From Botryotinia globosa (lineage: Eukaryota; Ascomycota; Leotiomycetes; Helotiales; Sclerotiniaceae), in NCBI GenBank assembly GCA_014898425.1, contig RCSZ01000003.1, positions 2,294,001 through 2,358,000 on the forward strand: a DNA stretch of 64,000 nucleotides, given 5' to 3'. Positions 49,149 to 61,224 of this stretch are shown here, one piece after another. The translations under genes and the position numbers were made by a program. Numbering within the stretch: the first letter of the stretch is position 1; each line of letters opens with the position of its first letter. Under the pieces are notes generated by a model, which was given only the letters and a program-made list of their open reading frames with translations, had not been told where the DNA came from and did no database searches.

Positions 49149-49751
49149 GAATCTAGATAATTATTGTATGTATTTATTACCAAGTTCATATTTTCCGTCT
49201 TCTATTCTTTTCCAATTGATTGAGTTGCTTGATGGGGATGGGGATGGGGGAAAGCAACAATATAAAAATCAATAGAATGATTTTCTTATCGACGTATACG
49301 ACATGGTGAGGAAATCATTTGCCCACCGGTGGCCATCAATTTCAACGGTTCCCCTGGGTCAACGACGACTTGGCAAATGGCTCCAGTCTCTTCTTCCCTT
49401 GGATACTATTACTACATAATACATATCGTACTACACATGCGTCGACCCATCCGAGCCATATTATCTACCTCGCACACACCATACCTAGCTAGGCCTATTC
49501 ATTTATACAAATCATCTACTCGTATACTACAGTCGACAGTCTACAGTCGATAGTACATGTCTACACTCTCGATCAGAAATTTCAATTGATCAATCCATGA
49601 GCTTGACAATTTATTTACGACGTAGCCGATCTATTCTATATGTAAGATACTATTCTATACTGTATGTAGAATTGATCGCGTCTGCGTGCTCATCGACACA
49701 TCCAAAGATACATCGACCAAAGGAGAAGATTGAAATGAAATTAAAGTTTTG

Positions 49752-49975
49752 GCTCATGTTTATTGCTCATTGCTCATGTTCATTGCTCATTGCTCATGTT
49801 CATTGCTCATTGCTCATCGCTCATCGTCCATTACCCATTACCCATTACCCATTACCCATTACCCATTACCCATCGTCCATCGTCCATCGTCCATCATCCA
49901 TCGCCCATCATCCATCGTCCATCGCCCATCGTCCATCGTCCATCGCCCATCGTCCATCGTCCATCGTCCATCGCC
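49752..49975. repeat. Layered minisatellite cluster
   Basis: Three adjoining arrays. TTGCTCATTGCTCATG-type units come first (49762-49830), then CATTACC units (49832-49872), then CATCGTC/CATCGCC units (49872-49972). All share a CAT-x4 7-bp rhythm, so they may descend from one array. Confidence 0.9.
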
Positions 49976-50446
49976 CCATCTATCTTGCCTTGTCTCCCAC
50001 TCTACATTGAATTGTCCAATGCCCACCCACGCGAAATCTGCATGGCGCCTTCTCAAGAGATTCCGGCTTATTTTTTAGGTGGAGAAGCCGATCGGTTAAT
50101 GTGCTTCAGCTCAATTCAGCAGGGACAGAGAATCTATTGGATGACATGAGGAGAAGTTGCTTTCTTTGGGAGAGACAAAACGCTCACGGGTATGCCACAT
50201 GCCACATGCCACATCGTTTCTCTCTTACTCTTTCCTTGTTATTCACGGAGTCTAGCACTTACGACCTAGGTACGTCCGAAATTCGCGACTCGATATTGCA
50301 CTTGTACGTAGATCATTGAAATCGCGGAGAGGCGACGGAGTCACGGAGGGAGACAAGGATACGGAGTACATACATCGTTCTTCCCTCAGAGTGTTATGGC
50401 GTACGTACTCTCAGATCTCCGTTATTCATGGAACATTTCGAGGTTC

Positions 50447-50631
50447 ATCTACTCATCCACTCATCCACTCATCCACTCATCCACTCATCCACTCATCCAC
50501 TCATCCACTCATCCACTCATCCACTCATCCACTCATCCACTCATCCACTCATCCACTCATCCACTCATCCACTCATCCACTCATCCACTCATCCACTCAT
50601 CCACTCATCCACTCATCCACTCATCCACTCA
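50447..50631. repeat. (CATCCACT)n 8-bp minisatellite
   Basis: About 23 perfect copies of CATCCACT. All three plus-strand frames are open through it (Thr-His-Pro-Leu-Ile-His-Ser-Ser cycle) because 8 bp cycles through all phases without a stop. The frames have no other coding feature. Confidence 0.95.
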
Positions 50632-53276
50632 TGAAAACCTCATTTACCTATGACATCTTTACCACGACCATCCATCACTTGCCGAGGTAGACAGACACAT
50701 GAATGTATGACAAGAAATAGGAGGCGCTGAATCCTACTCTACCATAAGCTTTGGTGCAATGGTGACTGATATCTTCAAGTCTCCACCAAATCGAAAATTC
50801 ATGCACACACAGACCATTCACAGACATCCCAATTTGGATGATCCCCCGGACAGCATCCCTGATAGGTTACTCGATTCGGATCAAGACCCATGTGTATTTT
50901 TCCATCTATAACATCCATCACTGGCATGACCCTTTGGAGGATTTGCAACCTTTACCGAGTGTCTAATCGTCAAAAACTTGGACACAGAGCACGAGTCGGG
51001 AGAGGATGAAAAGGAAGGTCGTATCTCATGGTCCAATTCGTTTTCAGAATATTCGTTCTCGAATCTGCCTGTCTTGAACCCGAGAAAAATCAGAGTTGAT
51101 TTCACGAGGCACAGCAACTTTCATTAAATCCTTCGTACGGCTAATCTCACAAATACAGTACCTTTAAAAGTAATATCGTGGATATGCTCATTAACATTTA
51201 AGAAATTTAAGATCATGGCCAGTCAGCAAGACCATGTTGATTATTGCCTTTCGGAGATGATATAAAAAAGTTAACGGTACTCTGCCCCTGATTCGTCTTC
51301 AGTTACTGACACGGTTGATTAGTACTCATTCCAAATTTTCCGAATATCATCTATCGGTCGATATTGACATTCAATTAAATTTCGGATATTGAAAGATCTA
51401 TGTACAGTACTTGCTTTCATCTCGGCAATGGATTGAACCTTCAATATTGCGCAGCAGAAACAAGACATGTGAGCATTTATTCTCCGAAGATATTGGGTTT
51501 GGGTTGGCGAGAGCCAGATTTGAAGGGCAGCCAGTCATGGGAATCACGGGCCAAATATCGACCATGTCTCGCATTTGGAGGCCGATGGGATATCACTTTG
51601 CCAATATCCATAACTTCTTATACGGAACAAGTCTAATAGAAGCGGAATGATATGGATATCAGGAGCTCCATCACCCTATTAATATATGAGAGTCCACGGC
51701 GTGTGATGATTAAGGTCATTGTAGCCCCAAAATCCCACAATTCAAGCTCAATACTTGCATGAGCTATTGGCGCAATTTGAAGAGATGAAAATTGTGGAAT
51801 TCTTTCACAAGCTCTCCATGGCATGCTAGTGGGTCGATGTCTTCGAGATCTCTAGAGCCGTCGCAAAGCATCATTCCCCCCACCTACACTGGTTGAAGTC
51901 GACCTTCCTCGACTCTCGGAACGTTTGCCTTCATCCTAGCCAGGCCGAGAGATATAAAGTCGCATCCAGACACAGGAATCTCTTAATGCGGAGAGGAATG
52001 CGCCCTCTGGATGACAAGGCGGGATAAGATTTAACAAAACTACTCCTTCGTTGCGGTAGTTGAAAGCAATGCAATCTCGAGATATCAAACTACATTAATG
52101 ATGAATCTTTAGCCTGACCGCCTGGTATGTCAAATTTTGCACGCCAGATGTTTGGTAAGTGGGATTTTAGTTCTTCTTTCCCCAGTATTTCCTAGAGCCA
52201 TTCTTATTCAATGGTTCAATCAAGGAACAATGTCGGAAGAGAGGTAAAATTCTTGAACTATTCCCAATAATTCAAACTATTGGTAAATCTTCACTCGATA
52301 GTTGGAAAAAAGACCGAATGTCCATCCAGCACGAAACGAAACGAAATCAAATCACACAACTCATCTACTTGTGAGTACTTGGAACTGATGCCATCTCATC
52401 CTACAGCTGCAGAACAGAAAACACAGGTCTAGATATCAAAATTGAGGACACCAAGACAGGTAGCTGGGCTATAGTATGGGGAACGCACACCACCTGAGTG
52501 AGTGCACACAACCGAATTATGCTTTCTTAAACCAAGATTCTAGTAGTTTTAGTTTCAGCCAATCTAATATAGTCACAACTTTTAAAACCCACACATAGAA
52601 AACCTTTTCAATCTCATTTTCATTTCTATTCCATTACATCTATCACCAGAATATCTTCACGAATTTAACAATTCCAACCACCAACAAAGATTGGAACATA
52701 TTTTCTCTAATAATTACTTACCTACTCTATCTGTACTTTCACATTGATAATTACACCGTAGTTCACATCAAAAACCATTTCCACCCCAATCTTGAATCCA
52801 CCGGCACATCTCCACTACCATCGGCATTGAATACCTATCTTGTCACCGATACAGGGATCGAAAGTGGGCGCTACAACCCCGAATTTATCAATCTGTACCT
52901 AAACTGCAGGGGTTTCCGAAACAAATTTCATCACCACGTTTCGTGAATGTTTTGTCTGGAAGATTGAATTTACTTTTTTTGGAATTGAGAAAGAGGACAC
53001 GGATTTTTCTGAAGGGTTTTTTTCTTCTCTTCATAACGACAAGAGGGTTGTGGGAGATTGAATAAATTGATCAATTGAGAACGAGAAGATTGTTCTGCAT
53101 TACTCGTTCGTTCTACATACATTTGTTGCGATATTGCACAAACGGAATTCGGTGGTCTATCGTATCGAGACTGTGCTGAGCTGAGCTGAGCTGATAGTCG
53201 TATTATACAACCGAATCGAATCATTCCCTGTCATCTCGTTATCTACGAACATTCATCCATTTACCAATCAGTCATC

Positions 53277-54268
53277 ATGACGACCAACAAACTTCAGGTA
53301 TTCAAATTTGGTGACGGGGTCTGGGACCCGAGCCATCGGTTTGTTACTTCGTGGTTGTTATCTCCATGGGCGCTTTTTGCTGTTAGAGCTTCAATTGTAA
53401 GTTGCTTGTTCTGGAAAGAAAGAGAGGGGGGGAATTACAGTAAAGTAAAGTATGCATAAAAATTACGATAACTGATTCCTTCAATCTAGTCCCTCTATGC
53501 ATTTTTCGTCCTTCTCTTCGCCATCTTTTGGGAAATAGCTCGATTGCCCAACGGAGGCGCAATCGCCCGATTCAGCTTCTCTTATTTCACCAGTACGTTT
53601 TCCCCTCCTTCACCCAGAAGCCCCTCGATACTAACCACCCCACAGTCCTCTGCTACTGGGGCATCTCCTTCTACTTCTTCTTCGCAGCCCTACACACCTT
53701 CAGCTACGCGCGCAGCGGCATCCCACTGCTCGCGCGCTTTCCGCGCTCCCTCCAAGCCCTCCACTCCCTCTACTACAGCACCATCATCTGCTACCCCATC
53801 CTCGTCACCATCGTCTTCTGGGGCGTCATCTTCCGGGTCTCGGTCCCCGTCGGCTGGTTCCCCACCGCCTTCGACGCCTGGTCCAACGTCTCGGAACACG
53901 GCCTCAACTCCCTCTTCGCCCTCTTCGAAATCTGCATCCCGCGCACCGCATCTCCGCCGTGGATGCACCTCCTCTGGCTCATCGTCATCCTGGCCTGTTA
54001 TCTGGGTCTGGCCTATGTAACCGTGGCCACGAAACATCAATACGTGTATTCGTTCTTGAACCCAAAGGTTGCGCAGCATGGCATGGTGGCCGCGTATGTA
54101 TTTGGCATCGCGGTGGGCATCTGTCTGATTTTCGCAGTGGTGAAGGGCGCGGTTAGTTTGCGCGTGTGGGTCACGGAGACGCGAGGGGGGCGGCGGGGAA
54201 AATTTGCAAACGTCGGGGAGCTGCAGATTGCGGATGTGGAAATGCAGAGGTTTGAGGGGAAGGCTTAG
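53277..54268 (+). CDS. FAR-17a/AIG1-like membrane protein
   Basis: Three exons, 53277-53396, 53490-53592 and 53646-54268 (introns 93 and 53 bp), give 281 residues. The start MTTNKLQVFKFGDGVWDPSH is the first ATG. The protein is multi-pass: hydrophobic segments occur at SLYAFFVLLFAIFW, the ILCYWGISFYFFFAALHTF region, the YYSTIICYPILVTIVFWGVIF region, the LLWLIVILACYLGLAYVTV region and the AAYVFGIAVGICLIFAVV region. The WDPSHRFVTSW opening and the YWGI..YF..AALHT block recall fungal FAR-17a/AIG1-like proteins, whose animal members (AIG1/ADTRP) are lipid hydrolases with a Thr/His pair. I could not confirm those residues, so the biochemical role is open. Exon 3 has a much higher GC content than its neighbours. 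Convergent with PEX2. Confidence 0.7.
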
Positions 54269-55183
54269 ATGGCATGCGAGACGGTTGAAAAATGCTCTCG
54301 CAAAAAGTGGAAATACCCGTGTTCAAGCGTCTTGATAGATAGGATACGCAGCACGAGTATACGATAGATGTACGCTTCGATTACTGGTTGTAATACACTC
54401 AAGTAGGAGTAAATAAGAAGCGGATGGGTGGATGAAAAATACTCACGCTTTTCCTCCCTCTCTCCCTACCTACCAATCTACACACAAACGAACACGAAGC
54501 ACCACGGCCTCGGGATAGGAATCGGATACACATTACACATTACACATTACACATTATTCATACTTGGCGTTTGGGAAAAGAGGGGAAGGGATAGCGATGG
54601 ATACCCATGATTATATTATATTTTATTTTCGTATTCATTTGTATATGTATGTATTATTTGCGATGCGATGCGATGCGATGATATTTCTTAGAGTTAGAGA
54701 GCGAGTGTTTTGCATTAGATGGGATGAAATTAGAATTCCATAGACTAGATTTCCGTTATACCGTTTTTGATACGTTACATTCATGTACTCTATTAAAAGT
54801 ACCTAGACGGATAGGTAGGTATAGACGAAGACCTGTATGTGTATAATTTTCATCTTAGGTGTGCATTTTCTCCCCGCGATGACATGAAGCATAATATAAT
54901 TTCATTCATTAAAGAAAGGTATTCTATAAATTTGTCTCATTATTCCATCCCATCCCATTCCGCCGCGTCTCATCTCATCTTTTCCTAGTCCAACCCCACC
55001 CACTAAACCCATTATTTCTCCATACCACCAAACTCCAAGAATACACCATCCATATCATCCCTACTGGTATCAATTAATCAATCAATCAAGCGAACCGCAA
55101 ACCTCGCAAAACGACATCTCTGATTCATCTCCAAACCGCAATATTAAATTTTATATCTCAACCTGTCCAAACTCGGAAGCATA
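54269..55183. other. Convergent 3' spacer
   Basis: 915 bp between two convergent genes. It holds short repeats only: ACATTAC (54532-54555) and GCGAT (54661-54680). No gene was seen. Confidence 0.5.
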
Positions 55184-56608
55184 TTACTCAGCTTCATCCT
55201 CATATTCCTCCAATCCCTGATCTTCTTCTTCTTCATATGCTTCCTCTTGACCCAATTGTGAATCGTGATCTGATGAATCTCCATCTTCCGATTTTGGATC
55301 TACAACTTTCGTCCTATCATCCTGGAATTCCACGCTTTTTCTTGGCTTCGGAACTTGTTCTTTCTCCATAACAGGAGCTGGGACGGTCGCTGGAGCTTCA
55401 ATAACAACATCTCCGCTCCAAGCTCTACATCCCTTAACTTCCTCTCCACATCTTAAACATGTCCATCCTTCTCCCTCCTCTGCTTCCAGTTTACTGGCTA
55501 TACATACGAAACAATATATGCAACCGCATTCTACCGTCTCGTATGGATTTGTGATGTCGGTTTGCGCACTCCCGATTACACCGGTACTAGCTGCTGCAGC
55601 CATAACGCCTTCTTCTGTTGCTTGTAGCGCATTTTGATCATGGTAACAGATGGCACAAGTACGTTCGGGTAGGAAAGAAAGTTCGCCTTTCTTTTCATTA
55701 ATGGAAAGATCGTCAGGAGATGATGTGTTAAAGACTGATTTTGTACGCCTCCAAGCACGGGAGAGTAAGCGTCTCCAGCGAGAAATACCGACCAGGGGGA
55801 GGACGAAAAGGAGAAATTCGGTGAATGCGTGCCATACAAGTTGGCGATTGAGATATTCGAATGATACTTCTCTGCTGACTTGGCTTGTTGGGGGTGCTAG
55901 TCGGAGTCGTAGGATTCGATCGAGCAACGTGCGATATCTGCCGTTCACGAGGAACACCAGGAAGGATACGAAGGCGGCGGTGGAGTGAACATTTGTTAAG
56001 AGATCTGTGATGCGAGAGAGTCGACTCATAAGGGGCGAGGGGGTGCTATACCCATTGTCTGAATCGACTAGGTAGTTTTCCCAACGTGTCCAGGCATACT
56101 TGCCGCCTACAGTGAAGAGACCATATAAACTCTTCTGCCATTTTGATGGAGATACCAAAACAGGTCCGGAATGTCGCGCATCTGTGAATTTTAAATTCTG
56201 CAATGTAGCTCCATACGTAGCATCATGATCCCATATACTGAGTTTAAAAAGAATAGCTCTCAGAGCCAGCATGATTTCTGCAGACCAATCATCCTGTATA
56301 TGAGTACCGAAATACTTTAAGCCCTCTCCCACTTGCCCTTTCAATAGGTCTAATAATTCCTCATCCAATAACTCTGCATCGACTTGACCGACTCGAAAAG
56401 CAGGACGAGTTCCTTCGCGTCCAGCAATCGTATCCCATGTTGTAAGACCTGCAGTCCCTAATCGAGAGAAGGGAAAAGGGAGAGAGGAAACTCGTTGAGA
56501 GATGGCGGTGTTACGTCGTCGATTGAGATGGGTTTGGGCTGCTACTTCGCGAGCTTGACGACGAGCGGCAAGGCGCTCTTGGGCGAGGATAAAATCGTTG
56601 GATGTCAT
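55184..56608 (-). CDS. PEX2: Peroxin-2, RING ubiquitin ligase
   Basis: Peroxisomal membrane RING E3 which, with Pex10 and Pex12, ubiquitinates the import receptor Pex5 for recycling. Single exon, 474 residues, starting MTSNDFILAQERLAARRQAR. The conserved N-terminal region contains DAELLDEELLDLLKGQVGEG, LFTVGGKYAWTRWENYL and hydrophobic segments near 205-222 and 258-275 (LLFVLPLVGI). The C-terminal RING has C318-x2-C321, then C361-G-C363, C366, C369, and C384-x2-C387. The usual His of C-x-H is Cys363 here. A long acidic tail (ending EEDQGLEEYEDEAE) follows the RING. The loop between RING cysteines 2 and 3 is 39 residues. Family call is secure from the length, the transmembrane layout and the YETVECGCIYCFVC block. 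Confidence 0.92.
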   Translation of the reverse strand: MTSNDFILAQERLAARRQAREVAAQTHLNRRRNTAISQRVSSLPFPFSRLGTAGLTTWDTIAGREGTRPAFRVGQVDAELLDEELLDLLKGQVGEGLKYFGTHIQDDWSAEIMLALRAILFKLSIWDHDATYGATLQNLKFTDARHSGPVLVSPSKWQKSLYGLFTVGGKYAWTRWENYLVDSDNGYSTPSPLMSRLSRITDLLTNVHSTAAFVSFLVFLVNGRYRTLLDRILRLRLAPPTSQVSREVSFEYLNRQLVWHAFTEFLLFVLPLVGISRWRRLLSRAWRRTKSVFNTSSPDDLSINEKKGELSFLPERTCAICYHDQNALQATEEGVMAAAASTGVIGSAQTDITNPYETVECGCIYCFVCIASKLEAEEGEGWTCLRCGEEVKGCRAWSGDVVIEAPATVPAPVMEKEQVPKPRKSVEFQDDRTKVVDPKSEDGDSSDHDSQLGQEEAYEEEEDQGLEEYEDEAE

Positions 56609-58913
56609 CGAGAGAGCATTGAATAACGTGTATATTTCATATATATATATATATAACAGTCTTGAGGAAGTTATTCGCTGATTTGGAAAAAGGTATGAAA
56701 CGCAATATGGAATTGTGAGAATGCAAGCTTGTGTTGACGTAGATACCGAGGTTAGTCTCCGTCCTTCCGTTTTGGGATCAGTGCGCTAATGTCAAATGTA
56801 GATTAGCGTCAGAAGCTATCATGGATTTCTGGAACTTTACTACATTAGTCATTTTGTGTCACGTCAATTGGAATTCGAGAAGTATTCTATTACTCTTCTT
56901 GATTTTTGATAGACATCTCCAAAGGTTACGTCTGTCTGGATATCCTCTTTCGAATTGCTGTCAGCAGTGTGAAATGCAGTGTGACTATCAAGTAATCTGT
57001 ATGTATAGCTCGTACATCCATATACATACTTGCTGTGCGCCCTTTCAAGTATAATACAGTTCGCTCGTTTGAACTCCATACCTTTTGAACATAGTCTTCC
57101 TGCCTTGTTTATTTGGCATGTGTTTTTTTTTGCTAGAATCACAACGGCCAGTGTCGTAAATCTTCTCAGCTATAATCTTTCATGTTCTATTAAAGGAGTG
57201 CGCGGCTCTGATGTGTATAAGCTTGTCTTAATCTCACTGGCGCCAAGGATCTCTAGGACTACCGCCATGAGCTTCTTTCACAATTCTCGAAGCTTGCGTT
57301 GGGCATCACCATCGTAGTGATCACCATTTCTTTGGTCAATTTTGGGATCATGACAAACTGCAAAATCGATTAGTAAAATACAAAAGTGTAAGCTGACCGT
57401 TGCACAAGCAGCCACATACCGGCATTAACATTCCACCACACACTCCGTCTTCAAAAACTCAGCCCAGTCTCCATATGAAGCTCTCAAACTGTAAGAATTC
57501 GTCAGATACGATCTTACACATCTCGTTACATTACAATTTGGTGGATTTTCTTCCCTGGCAATGTTTTACCTTTTCTCAAGTTACTCGTTTCCCACTCTAT
57601 TAAGGTTCATCTCGTTCTTCAACGAATCTTCGTTCTACAAACTTTACCACTTTTCCTGCATTACATGCAATGTGCTTACATTGCTCAGAGGACATTTCAC
57701 CGCTTGTAGCATTGCTTCCTGGATATTTTTCTTCCACTTCTCTTTTTGTAGTCTTAAAACTAGGTATCTCTAAAGTTGCATTTGATGAACGTCTCGGGTG
57801 GATAGTGAAACTTCTATTGAGTTTACAGTTCATATGTCATGCATAGCATCCTTGGAACCTTCTCCCAGCGGCCCCGCTTTCAAGTCTTCCACAAGGCTGA
57901 AGGCACAAGAATCCACCCGGAAGAAGTTCTTGTTATAGTAAATAGTCAGCCAAGTGGTGTATCTTCAGGTGCTTTTAAGTGGCTCAGGCATGTAGGTGCA
58001 ATTCTATTCTTGTTTAGACTTGCGACATCTTATTCTCAACAATTTAAAAAGCCTGACTAGAGGCCAGCACCTGGTCTATCAATGCGACAGCTCATTCCAT
58101 TAGATATATTATAGGAATCAATGGCCATTAGCCGACTTCTATAATCTTCTTCCGCGGAAAAATATATTACTGCTATCAATCAAAAAAGGTGCCCCAAATC
58201 AATTTCTCGCCATGATTTCAATTTTTGTAGAGCTGTATCGTCATTGTTGCGTATGTATCAATCGCACGATAGAAGAATGGGCTCATGACTACTTGGAGTG
58301 GTGATCGCGGCCGTGGGATACCAAGTCATCGCCGGATCTTCTAGCGCATAACGGGCTTAACTATTCTTTTCAAACCCCCCTGGGTGATATGATGCATGCT
58401 TTATGCATGGCAGATGACAAGAGTTGACCTTATTGGCTTATGGAGCGATGGTGGAAGCAATCATTACCTCTAGCCAATCGCTAATGGTGGCTTGCATTTC
58501 AATGCAATGTACCAAGCTCAGAATCACCAATGAATTGTTGATGGTATTTCTTCTAGTTTCCTTGCCTAGTTTTGGTACATCCGATTCCTCAAATTTTTCG
58601 CTGACATGAGCTTCGCACTGCTGACATTTAAAAGACGCTTACTTCTAGATAAGGAAATAGAGTAGGGGTTGATTCAAGATCGCGAAATACATTATACGCA
58701 ACCAATCCTTCATCAAGTATGAGGTTGTCTCAAGACTACCTCATGGTCCAATTGTCGGGATCTTCAGCTTAAAAAACTAGCCTTCAACTCTCGAATAGTG
58801 TACGATATCACGATTTGTATAACTATTGAAGATTTTCATTTCTCAAGCGTAGCGCTTTATTGAAGTTACACTAAAATCCGAACATCCGACTATTCGCCCC
58901 ATTGCTAGAAGTC
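56609..58913. other. 2.3-kb intergenic region, no gene seen
   Basis: Contains the PEX2 promoter (with a TA run at 56640-56655) and the 5' flank of the transcription factor gene. Frames of 60-95 codons occur on both strands. None has a domain, signal peptide of note or joinable exon. Confidence 0.5.
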
Positions 58914-61224
58914 ATGGATCCCGAGGCTTTTAGATCTCAGTTTCCATCCCCGAGATTCCTAGAAGATCCACTCTCAAGTTTCTTTGATTATGGAACGCCA
59001 GTTCAAGAAGTCCAGAATAAACACGAGACGACAACTCAGAGCCGCGAGTCTAGAGGCGGTATTAGGGTCTCGTTAGCATGTGTACCGGTATTATCTTGGA
59101 GTCATTAATTGCTGTCATGCATGCTAATAGTTGAACAGTGTCGAAGTCGTCATGTAAAATGCGGAGCAGAAATGCCTTCATGCAGTCGTTGTCAGGAAGA
59201 CGACAAGCCGTGCTTTTATGCAAAGTCAAGAAGAGGCATGAGAGACAAAAATGCTACCAGAATAAAACACTCGACAAAAGAGCATATCAGAGATCGGTAT
59301 AAGGTAGATGATCAAGCAGGATATTCCACTTCAGCAAGGAGTCATGCTTGGAACTCATCTGGTGAATCGTGGACTGGTGCAGCTTCTGATACATCGCCGA
59401 GCCCCAGTAGCTCTTCATCCAGATTGAACAGTATTAAGCCGATGGACTCAAAAAGGCTGACTGATCTTTACTACAAGTCTGTGAACCTAGATCTGCTTTT
59501 GATTTCCACCACTGACGATCGATAGTTTTTTTCACAAAGCCCACCCATATATTGTGCCAAAACCTCATCTTCTGAGCAGGCTAGAATCCGACCCAGACTC
59601 TTTAAATAACCTCATGTTAGTAATGCAATATATTGGATCGCTATATGCACCTGATTTGCCATCCGCAGATTTCAGGGCTATAGCTGTTAACCAACTAGAT
59701 CTAGTCAATTTACCACAAACTGGCTTTAGTGTTCAAACTCTACTTTTACTTGCCATTGCCGTCCATGCCGAAGACGAAAGACAACAAGCACGTGCTATTT
59801 TGGACAGAAGCATATGCATGGCTTTAGAGCTCGGTATTAATCATCGAGCTTTTGCTGAAATGGAACGAGATCCGGTATTAGCTGAGAGCTGGAGGAGAAC
59901 TTTTTGGGGACTGTACGTTCTTGATGGAGTGTTCTCTGGCATTGCTTGTGCATCTAGTTTTATGTGAGTGCCATGCAAGAAAAATTAAAATAGTCAGATT
60001 ATATACTGACTCATTCTAGCTTATCCGCAATTGAAACACAAGTAGATCTGCCTTGTGAGGATTACGAATATGAGAGCGGAGTAAGTCATTCCACTTTCCT
60101 GATATCGTCTGGCACGCTCGTGATGATTGGAGTTTCTAAACTTCTCTTAGCGTATCCCGCGACCTCGCACTCTCTCAGATTATGACTCTCGTGATTTTGA
60201 AGACGAGATCCCAGTCTTTTCCTCTTTTACATATCTCATTGACCTTGTTCGCATCATTGGTACAATTCTTAGCATCAATGGTATCACAGGCAAAAATCTG
60301 GAGCCTGCTGTTACAAATGCCGATGCCATGCTTGTGAATTGGAAACTTCATTTACCGGTGGAGAAACAAGGGGTAGTGGATAAGCATGAGGAAGTCGATG
60401 AGCTGTTATTCCAGGCACAAAATTTACTACAGACGTATGTTGAATCCACTTACAATAGACTACTTTCACGAATTGATCATGTATGAGCGCACGAATTTAA
60501 TCAATGATACAGGCTTCTAGTTGTCATCCACCGCCCACTATCTCGCCTCTATCACTCACCACTAGAGAAGATCTCCGGCTGCGCACCACCACCACCCACC
60601 TCTCCACCAACCGGCAACGAAGATCTGGCCCGCTGGCTCCACACCAAGAAAACCATCGAGGCAGCTCAAACGGCCATGAATCTCTATGCACTTCCTAGTC
60701 CAATATTATTGCACACGCCTCTCGGTATTTGTGGGATTACAAAAGCAACACTGGCAAATCTTAGTGCTTGTGCTTATGTATATACTAATAGAGAAGATGA
60801 CAGGGAAAGAGGAGTTAATTTTGAAAGATCGAGTGAGTGGAAGATGGCTAGAGATAGGATTAGATTGGGATTGGGCGCTACGAAGGTGTTGGCGGGGGTT
60901 TGGGAGGGCGCGAGAGGGACAGAAAGAGAATTGAAGACTATCGCTAGAGGCGTCTTTGCGAATAGTGCAGCGAGAGAAGAGGGTTGGAAGGCAATACCGG
61001 GGTCGGGTGGGGTGAGAGAGAAAGGCGGCAATGGAGAATATGTGGGGATGGAAACGAGAATGGAGTTTGAGGGGGTTGGTCGAGAAAATGGAAATACAAT
61101 GAGTGATGGCCTTGAGGATGCTTTTAGAGTGGGAGAGTCGGAGTATTTGGGAATTCTAGATGGTCTAGCTGTGGGGGTGAATGTTGGGATGGTAGGGAAT
61201 GGTGGACCTTCGAGTGGTTGTTGA
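58914..61224 (+). CDS. Zn2Cys6 transcription factor
   Basis: Six exons: 58914-59087, 59139-59476, 59526-59963, 60020-60080, 60151-60434 and 60513-61224. They give 668 residues with consistent phases. The first intron splits the zinc cluster: splicing after CCG (59087) to TGT (59139) creates CVPCRSRHVKCGAEMPSCSRC. That supplies C56, C59, C66, C73, C76 and C83 with C-x2-C-x6-C-x6-C-x2-C-x6-C spacing, the Gal4-type DNA-binding motif. Residues ~165-400 are the fungal-specific middle homology domain (AHPYIVPKPHLLSRLE, AVHAEDERQQARAI, SWRRTFWGLYVLDGVFSGI). The donor of intron 2 (AA^GTCTGT) is weak, but the join restores YYNFFHKAHPYI. The last ~100 residues are Gly-rich and variable. The regulated pathway is unknown; neither neighbour suggests one. 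Confidence 0.87.

Larger units (their letters stand above)
48075..53276. other. 5.2-kb intergenic region with arrays
   Basis: No gene supported. It includes the 5' flank of the 874-residue protein gene, several tandem arrays (separate entries) and, from ~52550, the 5' flank of the membrane-protein gene. Frames at 51400-51650 overlap in two phases and show no domain. Confidence 0.5.

Noticed and set aside
50316..50690. Three overlapping open frames with THPLIHSS repeats
   Set aside because: An 8-bp array without a stop opens all three plus-strand frames; frames have no other protein feature.
53544..54079. Two long frames (158 and 129 codons) in other phases over the GC-rich exon
   Set aside because: Shadows of the FAR-17a/AIG1-like gene; high GC removes stops in all frames.
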